A DNA stretch of 64,000 nucleotides from Ensifer sp. LCM 4579 (GCF_001854885.1 NZ_MDDV01000002.1:77276-141275), one strand, 5' to 3'. Positions 7,523-16,982 are shown, counted from the first letter of the stretch. A program made the numbers and translations. The notes: generated by a model not told the origin, from the sequence alone.

Positions 7523-9859
7523 ATGACCAAGCTAACTGCAATCAAAGCCTTCCAACGTAAGATCGACGCCTATTGCGAGGTGCGTCTCTCGACCGCCTTC
7601 TCCGGCGAAGAGGCCGAAGCCCTTAGGGCCTACATGCGGCGGCTTATTGAGCGAAGGTGTGGGCCGCCCAGGACGGGAGGCCGCACCGAATGGGATGTCG
7701 TTGCCCGCGTGACCGGGATCGACGCTCGATCGCTTGCATCGCATCACCGTTTGATCGACCCTGGTTTTGATGCCATCGTCCGTTGGAACAAGGGCAGCGG
7801 GACAACTCCCGGTGAGACGAAAGAAGGCTCTCGCAAGCCCAGGGGCCTGACCAGGTCAAACAAGGTCGGTGCCGAGAATAGGAAACTGACAATCAATTCC
7901 GCGCCCGCTGAGACTGCCCGTTCCCAGGTTGCCTCCGCGGTGCATAAGCCTGGCGTGAAAGTCGAGTTTCCGGAGCCTTTGTTTCGCGAGTGGGATGACC
8001 CCGCGGATTTCGCCGAAGCGCTCCAGCTTCACATGCGTCGCTACGGTGAGACCTACTGGGTTCTCTATCGATCGATAGTGCGACCTGATGAGCCTATGGA
8101 CAAGAATACGCTGCTGAGTTGGATCGAGGGCCGGCGCGTGCCGCGGAGCACCGATAGCTTCGACGTGCTTGGTCGTATCGAGCGCCGTTACCGTCTCCCG
8201 GAGGGCTACTTCAAAGCGAAGCTGCCGTATCAGTCGCGGTCGGCGTCCGGTTTCAATCTCTCGGGTATCGAGCCTGCGGAGCGACGGAGGATCGCATGGC
8301 ATCTACCAGATGACTTCAATTCGCTTCCGTTCTCCAAACGCGAGGAGATTTTGGATTGGGTCCGTCGCGTCATCATCAGTGGGTCGACAGATTACCGCAA
8401 GTTCCAGGCTGCCGCGGCGAAGCAGCGCTATGCCATCCGCTTTCCCGGCGTATCCTACGGTGGACGCGCGCCGCGTGATGGAAAGATCGCGGTACCGGCG
8501 AACTATGAGGAAACCTGGATCGAGGATCCCGACCTGTTGTCCGGCGTCATCGATGCGCCGCCGACGCTCGCGATGGAAATGGCGGACTTGGTCCGCTTCA
8601 AGACATCCGCGCTGACCTCGATTGGATTTCAGCGAAACGGTGTCTGGGGCGAGGAAACCGCGTCCCAGAAGATTGAGCATCTTGGCCTGATGTTTGGCGC
8701 ACTTGCGGCGTCAAAGGCGGGAGAGATCAGGGGATATGGGGTGCCGCTGCGCCAACTGACCTTCGGACTGCTTATCTTTCCGGGCGTCTGGGACTGGTAT
8801 CTGCAATGGCGCGAAAGCCGCCGGGGTTTCTATACGGCGTGGGAAGTCGACATGCTGCGGATCGCCTTGGCAATCACTAAGGAAAGCACCGGGTGGCTTC
8901 GACAGCATCCGGAACTCCTGGCGCGTGTGCAGCCTATTGCCGGTCTCGTGTCACAGAACGAGATCGATTATGCCCGGGAGGATTGGCACGGCGCCTGCGC
9001 GGATTTCCACAAACATGCCTCTCACCGTGTGAAGGAAATCCAGCGCATCGCCCGGGTCCATCGCGATCCATTCGAGCCTATCATGCCGGTCCTCGAAGCT
9101 GACAGTCCTGTCGGCGAATATCGGAAGATCACCGAGGAGATCATCCGGCTGATGCCTGATGAGGAGCGCTATCCGCGTCCGGCCGCCGAGGCGGTTCGTT
9201 CTTTCCTCATGCTCCGACTGGGACTGCACCTCGGACTTCGCCAGAAAAACCTACGGCAGTTGATGCTATGCCCGCGCGGACAAATGCCCCGTTCGGAACG
9301 CATCCTGGAGAAGCTCAAGCGCGGTGAAATCCGCTGGAGTGACAGAGACGGGGGCTGGGAGGTGTTGATCCCGGCGGTGGCGTTCAAGAACGCCCATTCG
9401 TCGTTCTTCGGAGACAAACCATTTCGGCTGCTGCTGCCCGATCTGCTCGATCTCTATCGCTATATCGATGACTATGTCGAACGTCATCGGTCTGTCCTTC
9501 TTAAAGGTGCCGCCGACCCAGGGACGTTTTTCGTGAAGACGGTCAAGACGACAAGCACCGACGCAGCCTACGATATCACGAGCTTCTACGAGGCGTGGAG
9601 GCTGACAATTCAGCGCTACGGAATCTACAATCCTTATACCGGGCGAGGGGCTATTAAAGGGCTGCTACCCCATGGTCCTCACAATGTTCGTGACGTGCTC
9701 GCCACGCACATCCTGAAACAGACCGGCTCTTACGAGCAGGCAAGCTATGCCATCCAGGATACGGCGGACATGGTCGCCAAGCACTATGGCCGCTTCCTTC
9801 CGCAGGACAAGGCGGCGCTGGCTGCCCGCATTCTCAACCAGGTCTGGGAAGCGGCCTAA
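7523..9859 (+). CDS. Large tyrosine recombinase (778 aa)
   Basis: The C-terminal third has the tyrosine-recombinase pattern: box I Arg573 in LGLHLGLRQKNLRQL, His720-x-x-Arg723 in PHNVRDVLATHIL, and nucleophile Tyr755 in KHYGRF. The usual second His/Trp before the Tyr is not obvious (IQDTADMVAKHY), so this is a divergent subgroup. The N-terminal 550 residues are unusual. A segment around residues 150-235 (FAEALQLHMRR ... TLLSWIEGRRVPRS) resembles a helix-turn-helix of the XRE kind. The gene is convergent with the tRNA-proximal integrase. It could catalyse excision or circle processing, or be a second module from an earlier insertion. The ribosome site is weak. Confidence 0.8.
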   Translation: MTKLTAIKAFQRKIDAYCEVRLSTAFSGEEAEALRAYMRRLIERRCGPPRTGGRTEWDVVARVTGIDARSLASHHRLIDPGFDAIVRWNKGSGTTPGETKEGSRKPRGLTRSNKVGAENRKLTINSAPAETARSQVASAVHKPGVKVEFPEPLFREWDDPADFAEALQLHMRRYGETYWVLYRSIVRPDEPMDKNTLLSWIEGRRVPRSTDSFDVLGRIERRYRLPEGYFKAKLPYQSRSASGFNLSGIEPAERRRIAWHLPDDFNSLPFSKREEILDWVRRVIISGSTDYRKFQAAAAKQRYAIRFPGVSYGGRAPRDGKIAVPANYEETWIEDPDLLSGVIDAPPTLAMEMADLVRFKTSALTSIGFQRNGVWGEETASQKIEHLGLMFGALAASKAGEIRGYGVPLRQLTFGLLIFPGVWDWYLQWRESRRGFYTAWEVDMLRIALAITKESTGWLRQHPELLARVQPIAGLVSQNEIDYAREDWHGACADFHKHASHRVKEIQRIARVHRDPFEPIMPVLEADSPVGEYRKITEEIIRLMPDEERYPRPAAEAVRSFLMLRLGLHLGLRQKNLRQLMLCPRGQMPRSERILEKLKRGEIRWSDRDGGWEVLIPAVAFKNAHSSFFGDKPFRLLLPDLLDLYRYIDDYVERHRSVLLKGAADPGTFFVKTVKTTSTDAAYDITSFYEAWRLTIQRYGIYNPYTGRGAIKGLLPHGPHNVRDVLATHILKQTGSYEQASYAIQDTADMVAKHYGRFLPQDKAALAARILNQVWEAA

Positions 9860-9872
9860 TTTGCGGAGTGCT

Positions 9873-9895
9873 GAGGCGGAAATCATTTCCGCCTC
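9873..9895. terminator. Bidirectional hairpin between convergent recombinases
   Basis: GAGGCGGA (9873-9880) pairs with TCCGCCTC (9888-9895), and the AAT/ATT flanking the loop could extend the stem. It lies in the 43-bp gap between the two convergent recombinase genes and can serve both strands. There is no long T-run. Confidence 0.55.
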
Positions 9896-9902
9896 GGTCG
9901 CT

Positions 9903-11993
9903 TTACTTCTTGCCTTCTCGCGCCCATGGCGGCGGCTGCTTGTTCTCGATCCACGGAAGGAGCTGCAGCGGCTTCGGTTCGATGGTCGACGTAATGATCG
10001 GATAGTGCTTGAGCGCGCTCCGCATCAACGGAAGGCCGGCCGGATTGGTGTATCGCGTGTTCGTTTCACTGCCTTCGCTCAGTCGCCCCGAGATGTCATC
10101 GATAACTTCGGGCGACACGCCGGCCTGTTTCAGGGTGTCTGCCATGCCGTGGCGAAGGGCATGAATTGATCGGTTCCACATTTTTTCACCGAGCGCGCCG
10201 CGCATGACAGGGATGAAGGTGTCGTAGAAACGATTGCCCGGATCATTCTCCGTCTTGTCCGAGAAGAGATCCGGAAACAGAGCCTCGTATCCAAGCTTCT
10301 TGATCGCTTGAAGATAGTCGATGAAACCCAAGCGAACCATTTCACCAGGCATGGGCAGCAGTCGTTCCGATTGTGCGGTCTTCAGCCGCCGAAGGCTGTT
10401 CGTGCGAAGGATGATGACATAACCTTCCTCGTCCTTAGCAATGTCGTTGACTGTCAGTCCGGCGAACTCTTTGCGTCTAGGCCCGAGATAGGTGAACAGG
10501 ATCGGCAGATAGTAGAGCGAATCGTGGAAGACATGTTTGCCCGGTTCTCGCCGTTGTCCACGCAGATGACCTCGTGAACCTCGATAGAGAGGGCTGGCGA
10601 AAATCGGGGCAATATCCTGGGGCGTTGGCTTGTACTGTTGGCGGCGGATTTCGCCAGCTTTGGGCTTTCGCGGGCGCAGACCTTCGAACGTCCAGTCTTC
10701 AATTTCGAATCCGTGACCCTTCAGATGCTTCAGGAAGTGTTGCAGGTTTCCGAAGTGTTTGCGGATGGTTCCCGCCGCCAAGCCAACTTTGGCCTTGGCT
10801 CCCGAGGCCTCGGCCGCTTTGCGCAGCTCATGGCCTTTCGCGCGCAGTTCCGGCGCCGACATGATTCTCATCCGGCTGCTTCGACCCCAGTCTGTCGGGA
10901 TGTCGTTGAAGTGCTGACGCAGCAAGCCGATGTGGTACTGCTCGACCTGCCCGGAATGCTCCACGCCATGTTCTACAAGAACCGATTTGAACATCCGCAC
11001 CAGCGCCATGGCGTCTCGCCCCGTTTCCGCAGTCCATTCTTCGTCCATGTTCGCGATGAGCTTTTCGCACTCTTGCTCGAAATCCGCGACAGCAACAATT
11101 CTCTGGTTGGGCTGTTGAATGCCGAGTGCGCCCTTCTCGGTTGTCGGTGCCGTGCGCGGCGAAAGTTCGAGATAAGCGATTTCCGGTGCTTCCGGGATGT
11201 CGGTCGCAGTCGGCGCCGGCTTGCTCTCTTTGGCCAGCCTCAACGAGGAAGCGGCAGCAGGTTCGACCTCGACGGGCTTCTCCTCGACCACGGACTTCTT
11301 CGCTCTGCCGCCACCTGTGAATTCGCTTAAGCTGCGGTCGACGAGGGCGTGGCGTTCGTCGATATCCAGTAGGGCCGCAGCGCGGCCCTCGAACATTTTC
11401 GACATGGCGCGTTCGCGATTGAGCGCCGTGTCCTCAATCTCGAAGTGGTAGATCAGTCGTCTGATACCATCCTCAAATCCAGGGCTACGAGCCGTGCTCA
11501 GCTCGCCTCGATAGTTCGCTCGGATGGCATCGACATGCGAGGCGGGGACGCCGTTCTTCAGGAGATAGGTGAGACCAGGGCAATCACCTTCGAGGCTGAG
11601 CTCCGAGCGGGTCCCGAACTTTGCGAGGAGCTGACAGGCCCAGCCAACCTCGAGATCGAGCTCCATCTCGACGACATCGCCACCGCGGCCGTTGCGCTTG
11701 GCCATCGTGCTGATGTCATCGAGCCTCTCGATTTCCTCATCCCGCACGTGCTCGAACAGGATCTGGAGCTGTTTCTTGGTGGTCATCGCTTCCTTCGAAT
11801 TCATCTTCAGTTCGGCCAGTCGCATGTTGAGGTTCCGGCCGATGATCTGAGCTTTTCTATGATCGGAACAATGAAGGCTGAGTGAAAGACGGCTGCCCGG
11901 ATGGCAATGAACGAAAGCGGCCGGTATGCGCGGCCGCCAATAGAAGATGTTTCCACGGCGAATGAGATTCTCGACCTCGTGGCGCACGGCCAT
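9903..11993 (-). CDS. Tyrosine recombinase (island integrase) next to tRNA-Gln
   Basis: This 696-aa protein begins with a segment (NLIRRGNIFYWRPRIPAAF) typical of the DUF6538 N-terminal domain of integrases. Catalytic residues are visible: Arg506 in YLGPRRKEFAGL, a Lys in RRLKTAQSER, His611-x-x-Arg614 in HALRHGMADTLKQAG and Tyr648 in NTRYTNP. The second His/Trp position reads SGRL, so it appears replaced. The gene starts 157 bp from the 3' end of tRNA-Gln and reads away from it, the usual layout for an integrase that inserts at a tRNA 3' end. Three 13-bp iterons lie between its start and the tRNA. It most likely integrates and excises the island. Confidence 0.85.
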   Translation of the reverse strand: MAVRHEVENLIRRGNIFYWRPRIPAAFVHCHPGSRLSLSLHCSDHRKAQIIGRNLNMRLAELKMNSKEAMTTKKQLQILFEHVRDEEIERLDDISTMAKRNGRGGDVVEMELDLEVGWACQLLAKFGTRSELSLEGDCPGLTYLLKNGVPASHVDAIRANYRGELSTARSPGFEDGIRRLIYHFEIEDTALNRERAMSKMFEGRAAALLDIDERHALVDRSLSEFTGGGRAKKSVVEEKPVEVEPAAASSLRLAKESKPAPTATDIPEAPEIAYLELSPRTAPTTEKGALGIQQPNQRIVAVADFEQECEKLIANMDEEWTAETGRDAMALVRMFKSVLVEHGVEHSGQVEQYHIGLLRQHFNDIPTDWGRSSRMRIMSAPELRAKGHELRKAAEASGAKAKVGLAAGTIRKHFGNLQHFLKHLKGHGFEIEDWTFEGLRPRKPKAGEIRRQQYKPTPQDIAPIFASPLYRGSRGHLRGQRREPGKHVFHDSLYYLPILFTYLGPRRKEFAGLTVNDIAKDEEGYVIILRTNSLRRLKTAQSERLLPMPGEMVRLGFIDYLQAIKKLGYEALFPDLFSDKTENDPGNRFYDTFIPVMRGALGEKMWNRSIHALRHGMADTLKQAGVSPEVIDDISGRLSEGSETNTRYTNPAGLPLMRSALKHYPIITSTIEPKPLQLLPWIENKQPPPWAREGKK

Positions 11994-12043
11994 GACGAAT
12001 ACCCTGTCTTCGCCCGAAGGGTCGGCTGCGGCGCTCTAGCACC

Positions 12044-12095
12044 TGGGCATCACCTTTGGGCATCAGTTCTGGGCATCAGGTCGCCAATGATGCCA
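12044..12095. promoter_or_regulatory. Three 13-bp iterons plus an inverted copy upstream of the integrase
   Basis: TGGGCATCA occurs at 12044-12052, 12057-12065 and 12070-12078, an exact 13-bp period. TGATGCCA at 12088-12095 is a near copy in reverse orientation. The array lies between the integrase start and the tRNA 3' end, where arm-type integrase sites, directionality-factor sites or the integrase operator would be expected. Confidence 0.6.
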
Positions 12096-12150
12096 AAACG
12101 GGATCCGGCACGACTGGAAAATCAAGGAAATAAGGGGATTTAGCGAGAAT

Positions 12151-12224
12151 TGGCTGGGGAACCTGGATTCGAACCAGGACTAACGGAGTCAGAGTCCGCT
12201 GGTCTACCGTTAACCTATTCCCCA
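12151..12224 (-). tRNA. tRNA-Gln (anticodon CTG)
   Basis: On the minus strand the 74-nt sequence starts TGGGGAATAGG and ends TTCCCCAGCCA. The 7-bp acceptor stem is perfect (TGGGGAA with TTCCCCA), followed by discriminator G and an encoded CCA. The anticodon arm GCGGA / TCCGT encloses the loop CTCTGAC, giving anticodon CTG (Gln, codon CAG). The T arm contains GGTTCGAATCC. The mobile island abuts its 3' end. Confidence 0.95.
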
Positions 12225-12266
12225 AGGCCTGCTGGCGGAGTCTAGCCGCCGCGTCGGTGTGGCGGG

Positions 12267-12294
12267 CTTATAAACAAAAGAACGGCGGATGCAA
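12267..12294 (-). promoter_or_regulatory. Probable promoter of tRNA-Gln
   Basis: On the minus strand TTGCAT (12294-12289) and TATAAG (12272-12267) are 16 bp apart, about 40 bp before the tRNA 5' end. The -10 box matches the consensus at five of six positions and the -35 at about four. The rest of the 12225-12523 gap shows no gene. Confidence 0.4.
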
Positions 12295-12523
12295 ATACCT
12301 TTTGGCAAAAAAATGCGGCCGGCCTGTGATCTCGGCGGTCCTCGTTGCGAGCGTCTGTGCGCCGCGATGCGCCGGTCGGGCGCTGTGCCCGAGGCGCCCT
12401 TCCGCCGGTGGAGCTGGAGCCGCAAAAACAATTTGGCGAAAGAGGGCGGCGCTGGTACAGTCGCCGCAACGCAAAATCGAGAGAGCGCCTTGAGCGGCCG
12501 CAAGGCTTCGCCCGGCGCCATGG

Positions 12524-14125
12524 TTGAGACACGTGAAGGACCCCGATCACGGCGAAAAGCCGTCTGAATCCGGGGCGTCGGCAGCAGGTCGTGGCGGGGC
12601 GCAGAAGCACGCGTCGCGCGGCGGCAAGGGCAAACGCAAGCGGCGCAGGCCGTCCGGTTTGCCGTCTGCAACTGCCAGCGGATCCGGGTTGACCGGAGAG
12701 GCAGGGCGCCCCGCAGCACTGGATGAAGCGGAGCCGGCGCGCAAGCGCAAGCGGCGCCGCCGCTCCAAGGCAGCGAGGCCCCAGGGCCAGGCTGCCGCCG
12801 CCGCTTCCAGCGGCATTGCCGCGCATTCGGATGCGGCGACCACGGACAGGAAAGGCAAGAAGGCGCGCCATCGGCGCGGGCTTCAGGGCCGGCCTCTGGC
12901 ATCGCGCGGCAAGCCGCTCGCTGCCGAGCGTGCCGGCGACCAGCCGCGGCCGCGCCCCACCGAAGCCGCCGCGCCGCAGGCTCCGCAGCCGGCCCGTTCT
13001 GAAAATCTGCGCGCCCCTCATGTCGCCCCCGGCGATCCGTCGGCACCACTCTATGCCGCGCTCGACCTCGGTACCAACAATTGCCGTCTGCTCGTCGCGC
13101 AGCCGACTCGACCGGGCCAGTTCCGCGTCGTCGATGCCTTTTCGCGGATCGTCCGGCTTGGAGAAGGATTGGGTGCGAGCGGCCGGCTGTCGGACGACGC
13201 GATGGAGCGCTCCCTCGAGGCGCTGAAGATCTGCGCCGCCAAGCTCAAGCTCCGTTCGATCCGCCGGCGACGGCTGATCGCGACCGAAGCGGCGCGTTCC
13301 GCCGCCAATGGCGAAGCCTTCCTGAAGCGCGTGGCCGAGGAGACCGGACTCGACCTGGAGATCATCAATCGCGAGACCGAGGCGCGGCTTGCGGTTTCCG
13401 GCTGCTCGTCGCTCGTCGACCGCGAGACCAAGTCGGTCGTGCTCTTCGATATCGGCGGCGGCTCCTCCGAGATCGCCGTGATCCGCATCGGCGAGAACCG
13501 CTCGAGCCGTCTTGCCAACCACATCACCCACTGGACGTCGCTGCCGGTCGGCGTCGTCACGCTCTCGGAGCGCCATGGCGGCGAGCATGTGACGCCGCAG
13601 AGCTTCGAGACGATGGTGCGCGAGGTCGAGGCCATGCTCGCCCGCTTCGACAGCCCGTCGGTCGACATGCTGGCAGGCGGCACTTCGGGCGGCGGCTTCC
13701 ACCTGATCGGTACGTCCGGAACTGTGACGACGCTTGCCGGGGTCCATCTCGACCTGCCGCGTTACGACCGTCGCCGGGTCGATGGGCTCTGGCTCTCCGA
13801 TGCGCAAGTCTCGGCCATGCAGGCGCGACTGCTCTCCTGGGATTTCGCCGCCCGCGCCGCCAATCCCTGCATCGGCCCGGATCGCGCCGACCTGGTGCTT
13901 GCCGGCTGCGCCATTCTCGAGGCGATCCGGCGGCGCTGGCCGTCGACGCGCATGCGGGTCGCCGACCGTGGCCTGCGCGAGGGCCTGCTGACCGACATGA
14001 TGGCAGATGACGGAGCCTGGCGGCGGTCGCGGCCGCGCCGCTACCAGCGGGCCCCCAATGCGCCGCCGGCCGGCGAGGAACGCAACAGGGCCCAGGACAA
14101 GGTCCACGAAGGTACGAAGGCATGA
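12524..14125 (+). CDS. ppx: Exopolyphosphatase, Ppx/GppA family, with basic N-terminal extension
   Basis: The Ppx/GppA fold starts near residue 176 with the phosphate-1 loop [14 protein letters not shown]; the second ATP-site loop is [13 protein letters not shown]. Family members release phosphate from polyphosphate or hydrolyse pppGpp in the cytoplasm. The first 175 residues are unusual: Lys/Arg/Ala/Pro-rich, low complexity and probably disordered (for example [13 protein letters not shown]). The start is uncertain: TTG 12524 is the longest, with GTG 12533 close by. The stop overlaps the rlmE ATG (ATGA), so the two genes are coupled. It is the first core gene after the island. Confidence 0.85.
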   Translation: MRHVKDPDHGEKPSESGASAAGRGGAQKHASRGGKGKRKRRRPSGLPSATASGSGLTGEAGRPAALDEAEPARKRKRRRRSKAARPQGQAAAAASSGIAAHSDAATTDRKGKKARHRRGLQGRPLASRGKPLAAERAGDQPRPRPTEAAAPQAPQPARSENLRAPHVAPGDPSAPLYAALDLGTNNCRLLVAQPTRPGQFRVVDAFSRIVRLGEGLGASGRLSDDAMERSLEALKICAAKLKLRSIRRRRLIATEAARSAANGEAFLKRVAEETGLDLEIINRETEARLAVSGCSSLVDRETKSVVLFDIGGGSSEIAVIRIGENRSSRLANHITHWTSLPVGVVTLSERHGGEHVTPQSFETMVREVEAMLARFDSPSVDMLAGGTSGGGFHLIGTSGTVTTLAGVHLDLPRYDRRRVDGLWLSDAQVSAMQARLLSWDFAARAANPCIGPDRADLVLAGCAILEAIRRRWPSTRMRVADRGLREGLLTDMMADDGAWRRSRPRRYQRAPNAPPAGEERNRAQDKVHEGTKA

Positions 14126-14853
14126 CGAAATCCCCGGTCGGGAGCAAGGGCAGCGGCCGCAAGCTCGGCCAGAAGGTGAAGAAGGGCAAGCTCAAGGCCT
14201 CCTCGCGCCGCTGGCTGGAGCGCCACATCAACGACCCCTATGTGCAGCGCGCGCAGCTCGAGGGCTACCGCGCGCGGGCGGCCTTCAAGCTTCTGGAGAT
14301 CGACGAGAAGCACAAGATTCTCGCCGGCGCCAAGCGCATCATCGACCTCGGCGCAGCCCCTGGCAGCTGGTCGCAGATCGCCGCCAAGGTCACGCATTCG
14401 ACCGACACCGATCCGCGCGTCGCGGCGATCGACTTTCTCGAGATGGATCCGATCCCCGGTGTCCGCTTCCTGCAGCTGGATTTCCTTGATCCGGAGGCGC
14501 CGGAAAAGCTGAAGGAGGCGATCGGCGGAGCGCCCGAGCTCGTGCTGTCCGACATGGCGGCGCCGACCACCGGCCATCGCCAGACCGACCATCTGCGCAC
14601 CATGCATCTTTGCGAGGTGGCCGCGCACTTCGCCGTCGACGTGCTCGCCGAAGGCGGGCATTTCCTGGCAAAGACCTTTCAGGGCGGCACCGAGCGCGAT
14701 CTCCTCAATATGCTGAAGCAGAATTTCCGTCAGGTCGTGCATGTGAAGCCGGCCTCGTCCCGCGCCGAATCGGTCGAGATGTTCCTGCTCGCCAAGGGCT
14801 TCAAGGGCCGCCGCGCAGTTGAGGAAGCGGCCGAAGACGATGAAGCGGAGTAG
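14122..14853 (+). CDS. rlmE: 23S rRNA (uridine-2552-2'-O)-methyltransferase
   Basis: This 243-aa RrmJ/FtsJ-family enzyme methylates U2552 of 23S rRNA with SAM during 50S assembly. Visible features are the basic N-terminus, the SAM loop [13 protein letters not shown], and the catalytic K-D-K-E set in [30 protein letters not shown] and SRAESVEMF. It overlaps ppx by 4 bases and has a GAAGG ribosome site. The E/D-rich tail after [11 protein letters not shown] is lineage-specific. Confidence 0.95.
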   Translation: MTKSPVGSKGSGRKLGQKVKKGKLKASSRRWLERHINDPYVQRAQLEGYRARAAFKLLEIDEKHKILAGAKRIIDLGAAPGSWSQIAAKVTHSTDTDPRVAAIDFLEMDPIPGVRFLQLDFLDPEAPEKLKEAIGGAPELVLSDMAAPTTGHRQTDHLRTMHLCEVAAHFAVDVLAEGGHFLAKTFQGGTERDLLNMLKQNFRQVVHVKPASSRAESVEMFLLAKGFKGRRAVEEAAEDDEAE

Positions 14854-14856
14854 GGC

Positions 14857-15288
14857 ATGCTCCTTTATGTGACGCTTGGGACCAATGATCTCCAGCGCGC
14901 CGGCGCCTTCTATGACACAACGCTCGCAACCCTTGGGCGCAAGCGGCGCAAGGAAGACGAGGTCGAGATCGGCTATGGCGCGGACGAAGATGTCCGCTGC
15001 CGCCTCTGGGTCGTGACGCCCTTCGACGGCAAGGCGGCAACCAACGGCAATGGCTCGATGGTTGCGCTCGAGGCGGAAAGCCGCGCCGCCGTGGATGCCT
15101 TTTATGCTGCGGCCCTCGCCAATGGCGGGACGGACGAGGGTGCGCCGGGACTGAGGCCTTTCCATCCCCATTTCTACGCGGCTTATGTCCGCGATCCGGA
15201 CGGCAACAAGCTGTCAGCGGTTTGCGAGCGGCCGGGTGGGGCCGGCAGGGCAGATGAGGTTGGCGCGGACCAGTCAACCCTCACTTGA
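14857..15288 (+). CDS. VOC-family (glyoxalase/bleomycin-resistance-like) protein
   Basis: This 143-aa protein has the small vicinal-oxygen-chelate layout: an N-terminal strand-helix unit (LYVTLGTNDLQRAGAFYDTT) and a C-terminal YVRDPDGNKLSAVCE motif typical of the family. Such proteins bind a metal and act as lyases, dioxygenases or drug-binding proteins; the substrate is not predictable here. It starts 3 bases after the rlmE stop and overlaps the convergent MFS gene by 8 bases. Confidence 0.8.
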   Translation: MLLYVTLGTNDLQRAGAFYDTTLATLGRKRRKEDEVEIGYGADEDVRCRLWVVTPFDGKAATNGNGSMVALEAESRAAVDAFYAAALANGGTDEGAPGLRPFHPHFYAAYVRDPDGNKLSAVCERPGGAGRADEVGADQSTLT

Positions 15289-16690
15289 CCGCTGTGGTCT
15301 CCGCCTCCCTGACCGGCAGCCGATGGCCGGAAACGGATGCGCCGGCGGTCTTTGCCATGGTGAGGAAGGGGATCGCCGCCAGCAGGTTGGCGGCGGCGAC
15401 AATCATGAAGGCGAGGTGGAAGTCTTCAAGGCTGAGCGCTTCGCCGCTGATCGTCGTCTCGACCTCGAGGATCGCCCCGGCGAAGGCGACGCCGAGTGCG
15501 AGGCTGATCTGCTGCAGCACCGCGCTCATCGAGGTCGCCTTGCTCGCATCTGCATCGTCGATATCGGCAAAGGAGAGCGCGTTGACGCTGGTGAAGAAGA
15601 ACGAGCGGGCGAAGCCGGCGACCAGCAGGACCGACAGCAGCAGGAGATAGGGCGTCGCCGGCGTGAAGAAGCCGTTTGCGAAGGTGGTGACGGCTGCGAC
15701 CATTGCGGCAATGATCAGCGTCGTGCGGAAGCCGGCAAGAGCGAGCACCCGGCGCGCAAGGAACTTGGTCGCGATGGCGCCGACCGCACCAATGAATGTG
15801 ATCAGACCCGATTGGAACGGGTTCAGGCCGAAGCCGATCTGCAGCATCAACGGCATCAGGAACGGCACCGCACCGACGGAGATGCGGAAGATGGTGCCGC
15901 CGATCTGGGCCGCCCGGAAGGCACCGCCGCGGAAGAGGCGGAGGTCGAGCACCGGAGCAGGATGCCGGCGGGCATGGAGGATGTAGAGGAGGGCCGCCGC
16001 GACGCCCGCCGAGACCGAGGAGAGGCCGACCGCCGGCGGCAGCGCCGGCAGGCTGATCACCGAAAGGCCGAAGACGACGCCGGCGGCGGCGATGCCGCCG
16101 AGCAGGAAGCCGAGAATGTCGACCGGCGGCGGGCTCCGCTGCTCCATCTCGGGTAAATACATTCCGGAAAGCACGTAGCCGGCAATCCCGATCGGCACAT
16201 TGATCAGAAAGATCCAGTGCCAGGAGAAATAGGTCGTAATGAAGCCGCCGAGCGGTGGGCCCGCCAGCGGCCCGATGAGGGCGGGTATGGTCAGCAGCGC
16301 CATGGCCGAGACGAGCTCGCTGCGTGGCGTCCCGCGCACGAGGACGAGGCGCGCGACCGGCGTCATCATGGCGCCGCCCATGCCCTGCAGAAAGCGGGCG
16401 AGCACGAATGCGACGAGGCTGTCGGCGACGGCGCAGGAGATCGAGCCGAGGATGAAGACGAGGATCGCCGCGCGGAAGATGCGCCTGGCGCCGAAGCGGT
16501 CCGCCATCCAGCCGCTCAGGGGAATGAAGATGGCCAGCGCCACCATATAGGAGGTCAGCGCCAGCTTGAGCGTGATCGGTCCGACGCCGATATCCTCCGC
16601 GATCGCCGGCAGCGATGTCGAAATGACGGTGGAATCCATCTGCTCCATGAAGAGCGCGACGGCGAGGATCATCGTGACGATGCGGTTCAT
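15281..16690 (-). CDS. MFS transporter, DHA2-type drug efflux
   Basis: This major facilitator protein (469 aa from ATG 16690) has the motif-A loop GWMADRFGARRIF and a motif-C-like GPLAGPPLGGFI, the pattern of the DHA2 (EmrB/QacA) drug:H+ antiporter group. Membrane-spanning segments run along the whole length. I choose ATG 16690 because AAGGG lies at the right distance; an in-frame GTG at 16708 is possible. The leader runs directly into a RIME-like repeat (16702-16806), so expression depends on sequence around that element. The substrate is unknown. Confidence 0.85.
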   Translation of the reverse strand: MNRIVTMILAVALFMEQMDSTVISTSLPAIAEDIGVGPITLKLALTSYMVALAIFIPLSGWMADRFGARRIFRAAILVFILGSISCAVADSLVAFVLARFLQGMGGAMMTPVARLVLVRGTPRSELVSAMALLTIPALIGPLAGPPLGGFITTYFSWHWIFLINVPIGIAGYVLSGMYLPEMEQRSPPPVDILGFLLGGIAAAGVVFGLSVISLPALPPAVGLSSVSAGVAAALLYILHARRHPAPVLDLRLFRGGAFRAAQIGGTIFRISVGAVPFLMPLMLQIGFGLNPFQSGLITFIGAVGAIATKFLARRVLALAGFRTTLIIAAMVAAVTTFANGFFTPATPYLLLLSVLLVAGFARSFFFTSVNALSFADIDDADASKATSMSAVLQQISLALGVAFAGAILEVETTISGEALSLEDFHLAFMIVAAANLLAAIPFLTMAKTAGASVSGHRLPVREAETTAVK

Positions 16691-16701
16691 GCGGGGACCC
16701 T

Positions 16702-16806
16702 TGCGCACCGGCCCGAAAATCCTACCCGATTTCAGGAAAGCTCGATGCGCAGATTCAAAGAGTTACAGCGGGCTTTGCGCGTCTCAAAAAGACGCGCGGC
16801 GCTGTA
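16702..16806 (-). repeat. RIME-like mosaic element A (type 2)
   Basis: It has two hairpins. One is CAGCG ... TTTGCGCGTC / GACGCGCGGCGCTG; the other lies between TGCGCA copies at its outer edges and reads around GAAAATC / GATTTC. The type-2 arm (ending GATGCGCAGATTCAAAGAG) is shared with elements C and H, in the same orientation. It lies immediately upstream of the MFS start. The remaining gap up to 16982 holds no gene I can support. Confidence 0.8.
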
Positions 16807-16982
16807 AGCGTGCGTAGCGGTCGCGCCGGTAAACGCTCGAGATGGCTTTGTCGGGGCGAAAACGGGGATTGCAGATCAAAAGCGTGTGATTCCGGGTTGC
16901 CCTTCCCTGTCAAGGCGCCACCTCTGCGTTGTCACGCGAGGGAGGCTTCGATAGCACCTCATTGTTGCAGGAGAAATGACGG

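Larger units (their letters stand above)
1..12150. mobile_element. Right end of a tRNA-Gln-associated integrative island
   Basis: The stretch ends at the 3' end of a tRNA-Gln gene and carries a tyrosine recombinase (9903-11993) beside that tRNA, a second large tyrosine recombinase (7523-9859), a nuclease/AAA/peptidase block and unknown genes, but no housekeeping gene. Core chromosomal genes start directly beyond the tRNA. tRNA 3' ends are classical attachment sites for such recombinases. The left end is not in the window, and I found no second copy of the tRNA 3' end within 1-12150, so the partner att site should lie upstream of base 1. Whether the island is conjugative (ICE), mobilisable or decayed cannot be seen here. 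Confidence 0.75.

Noticed and set aside
12242-14107. 621-codon minus-strand open frame opposite ppx
   Set aside because: Antisense of the Ppx gene with biased composition and no domain.
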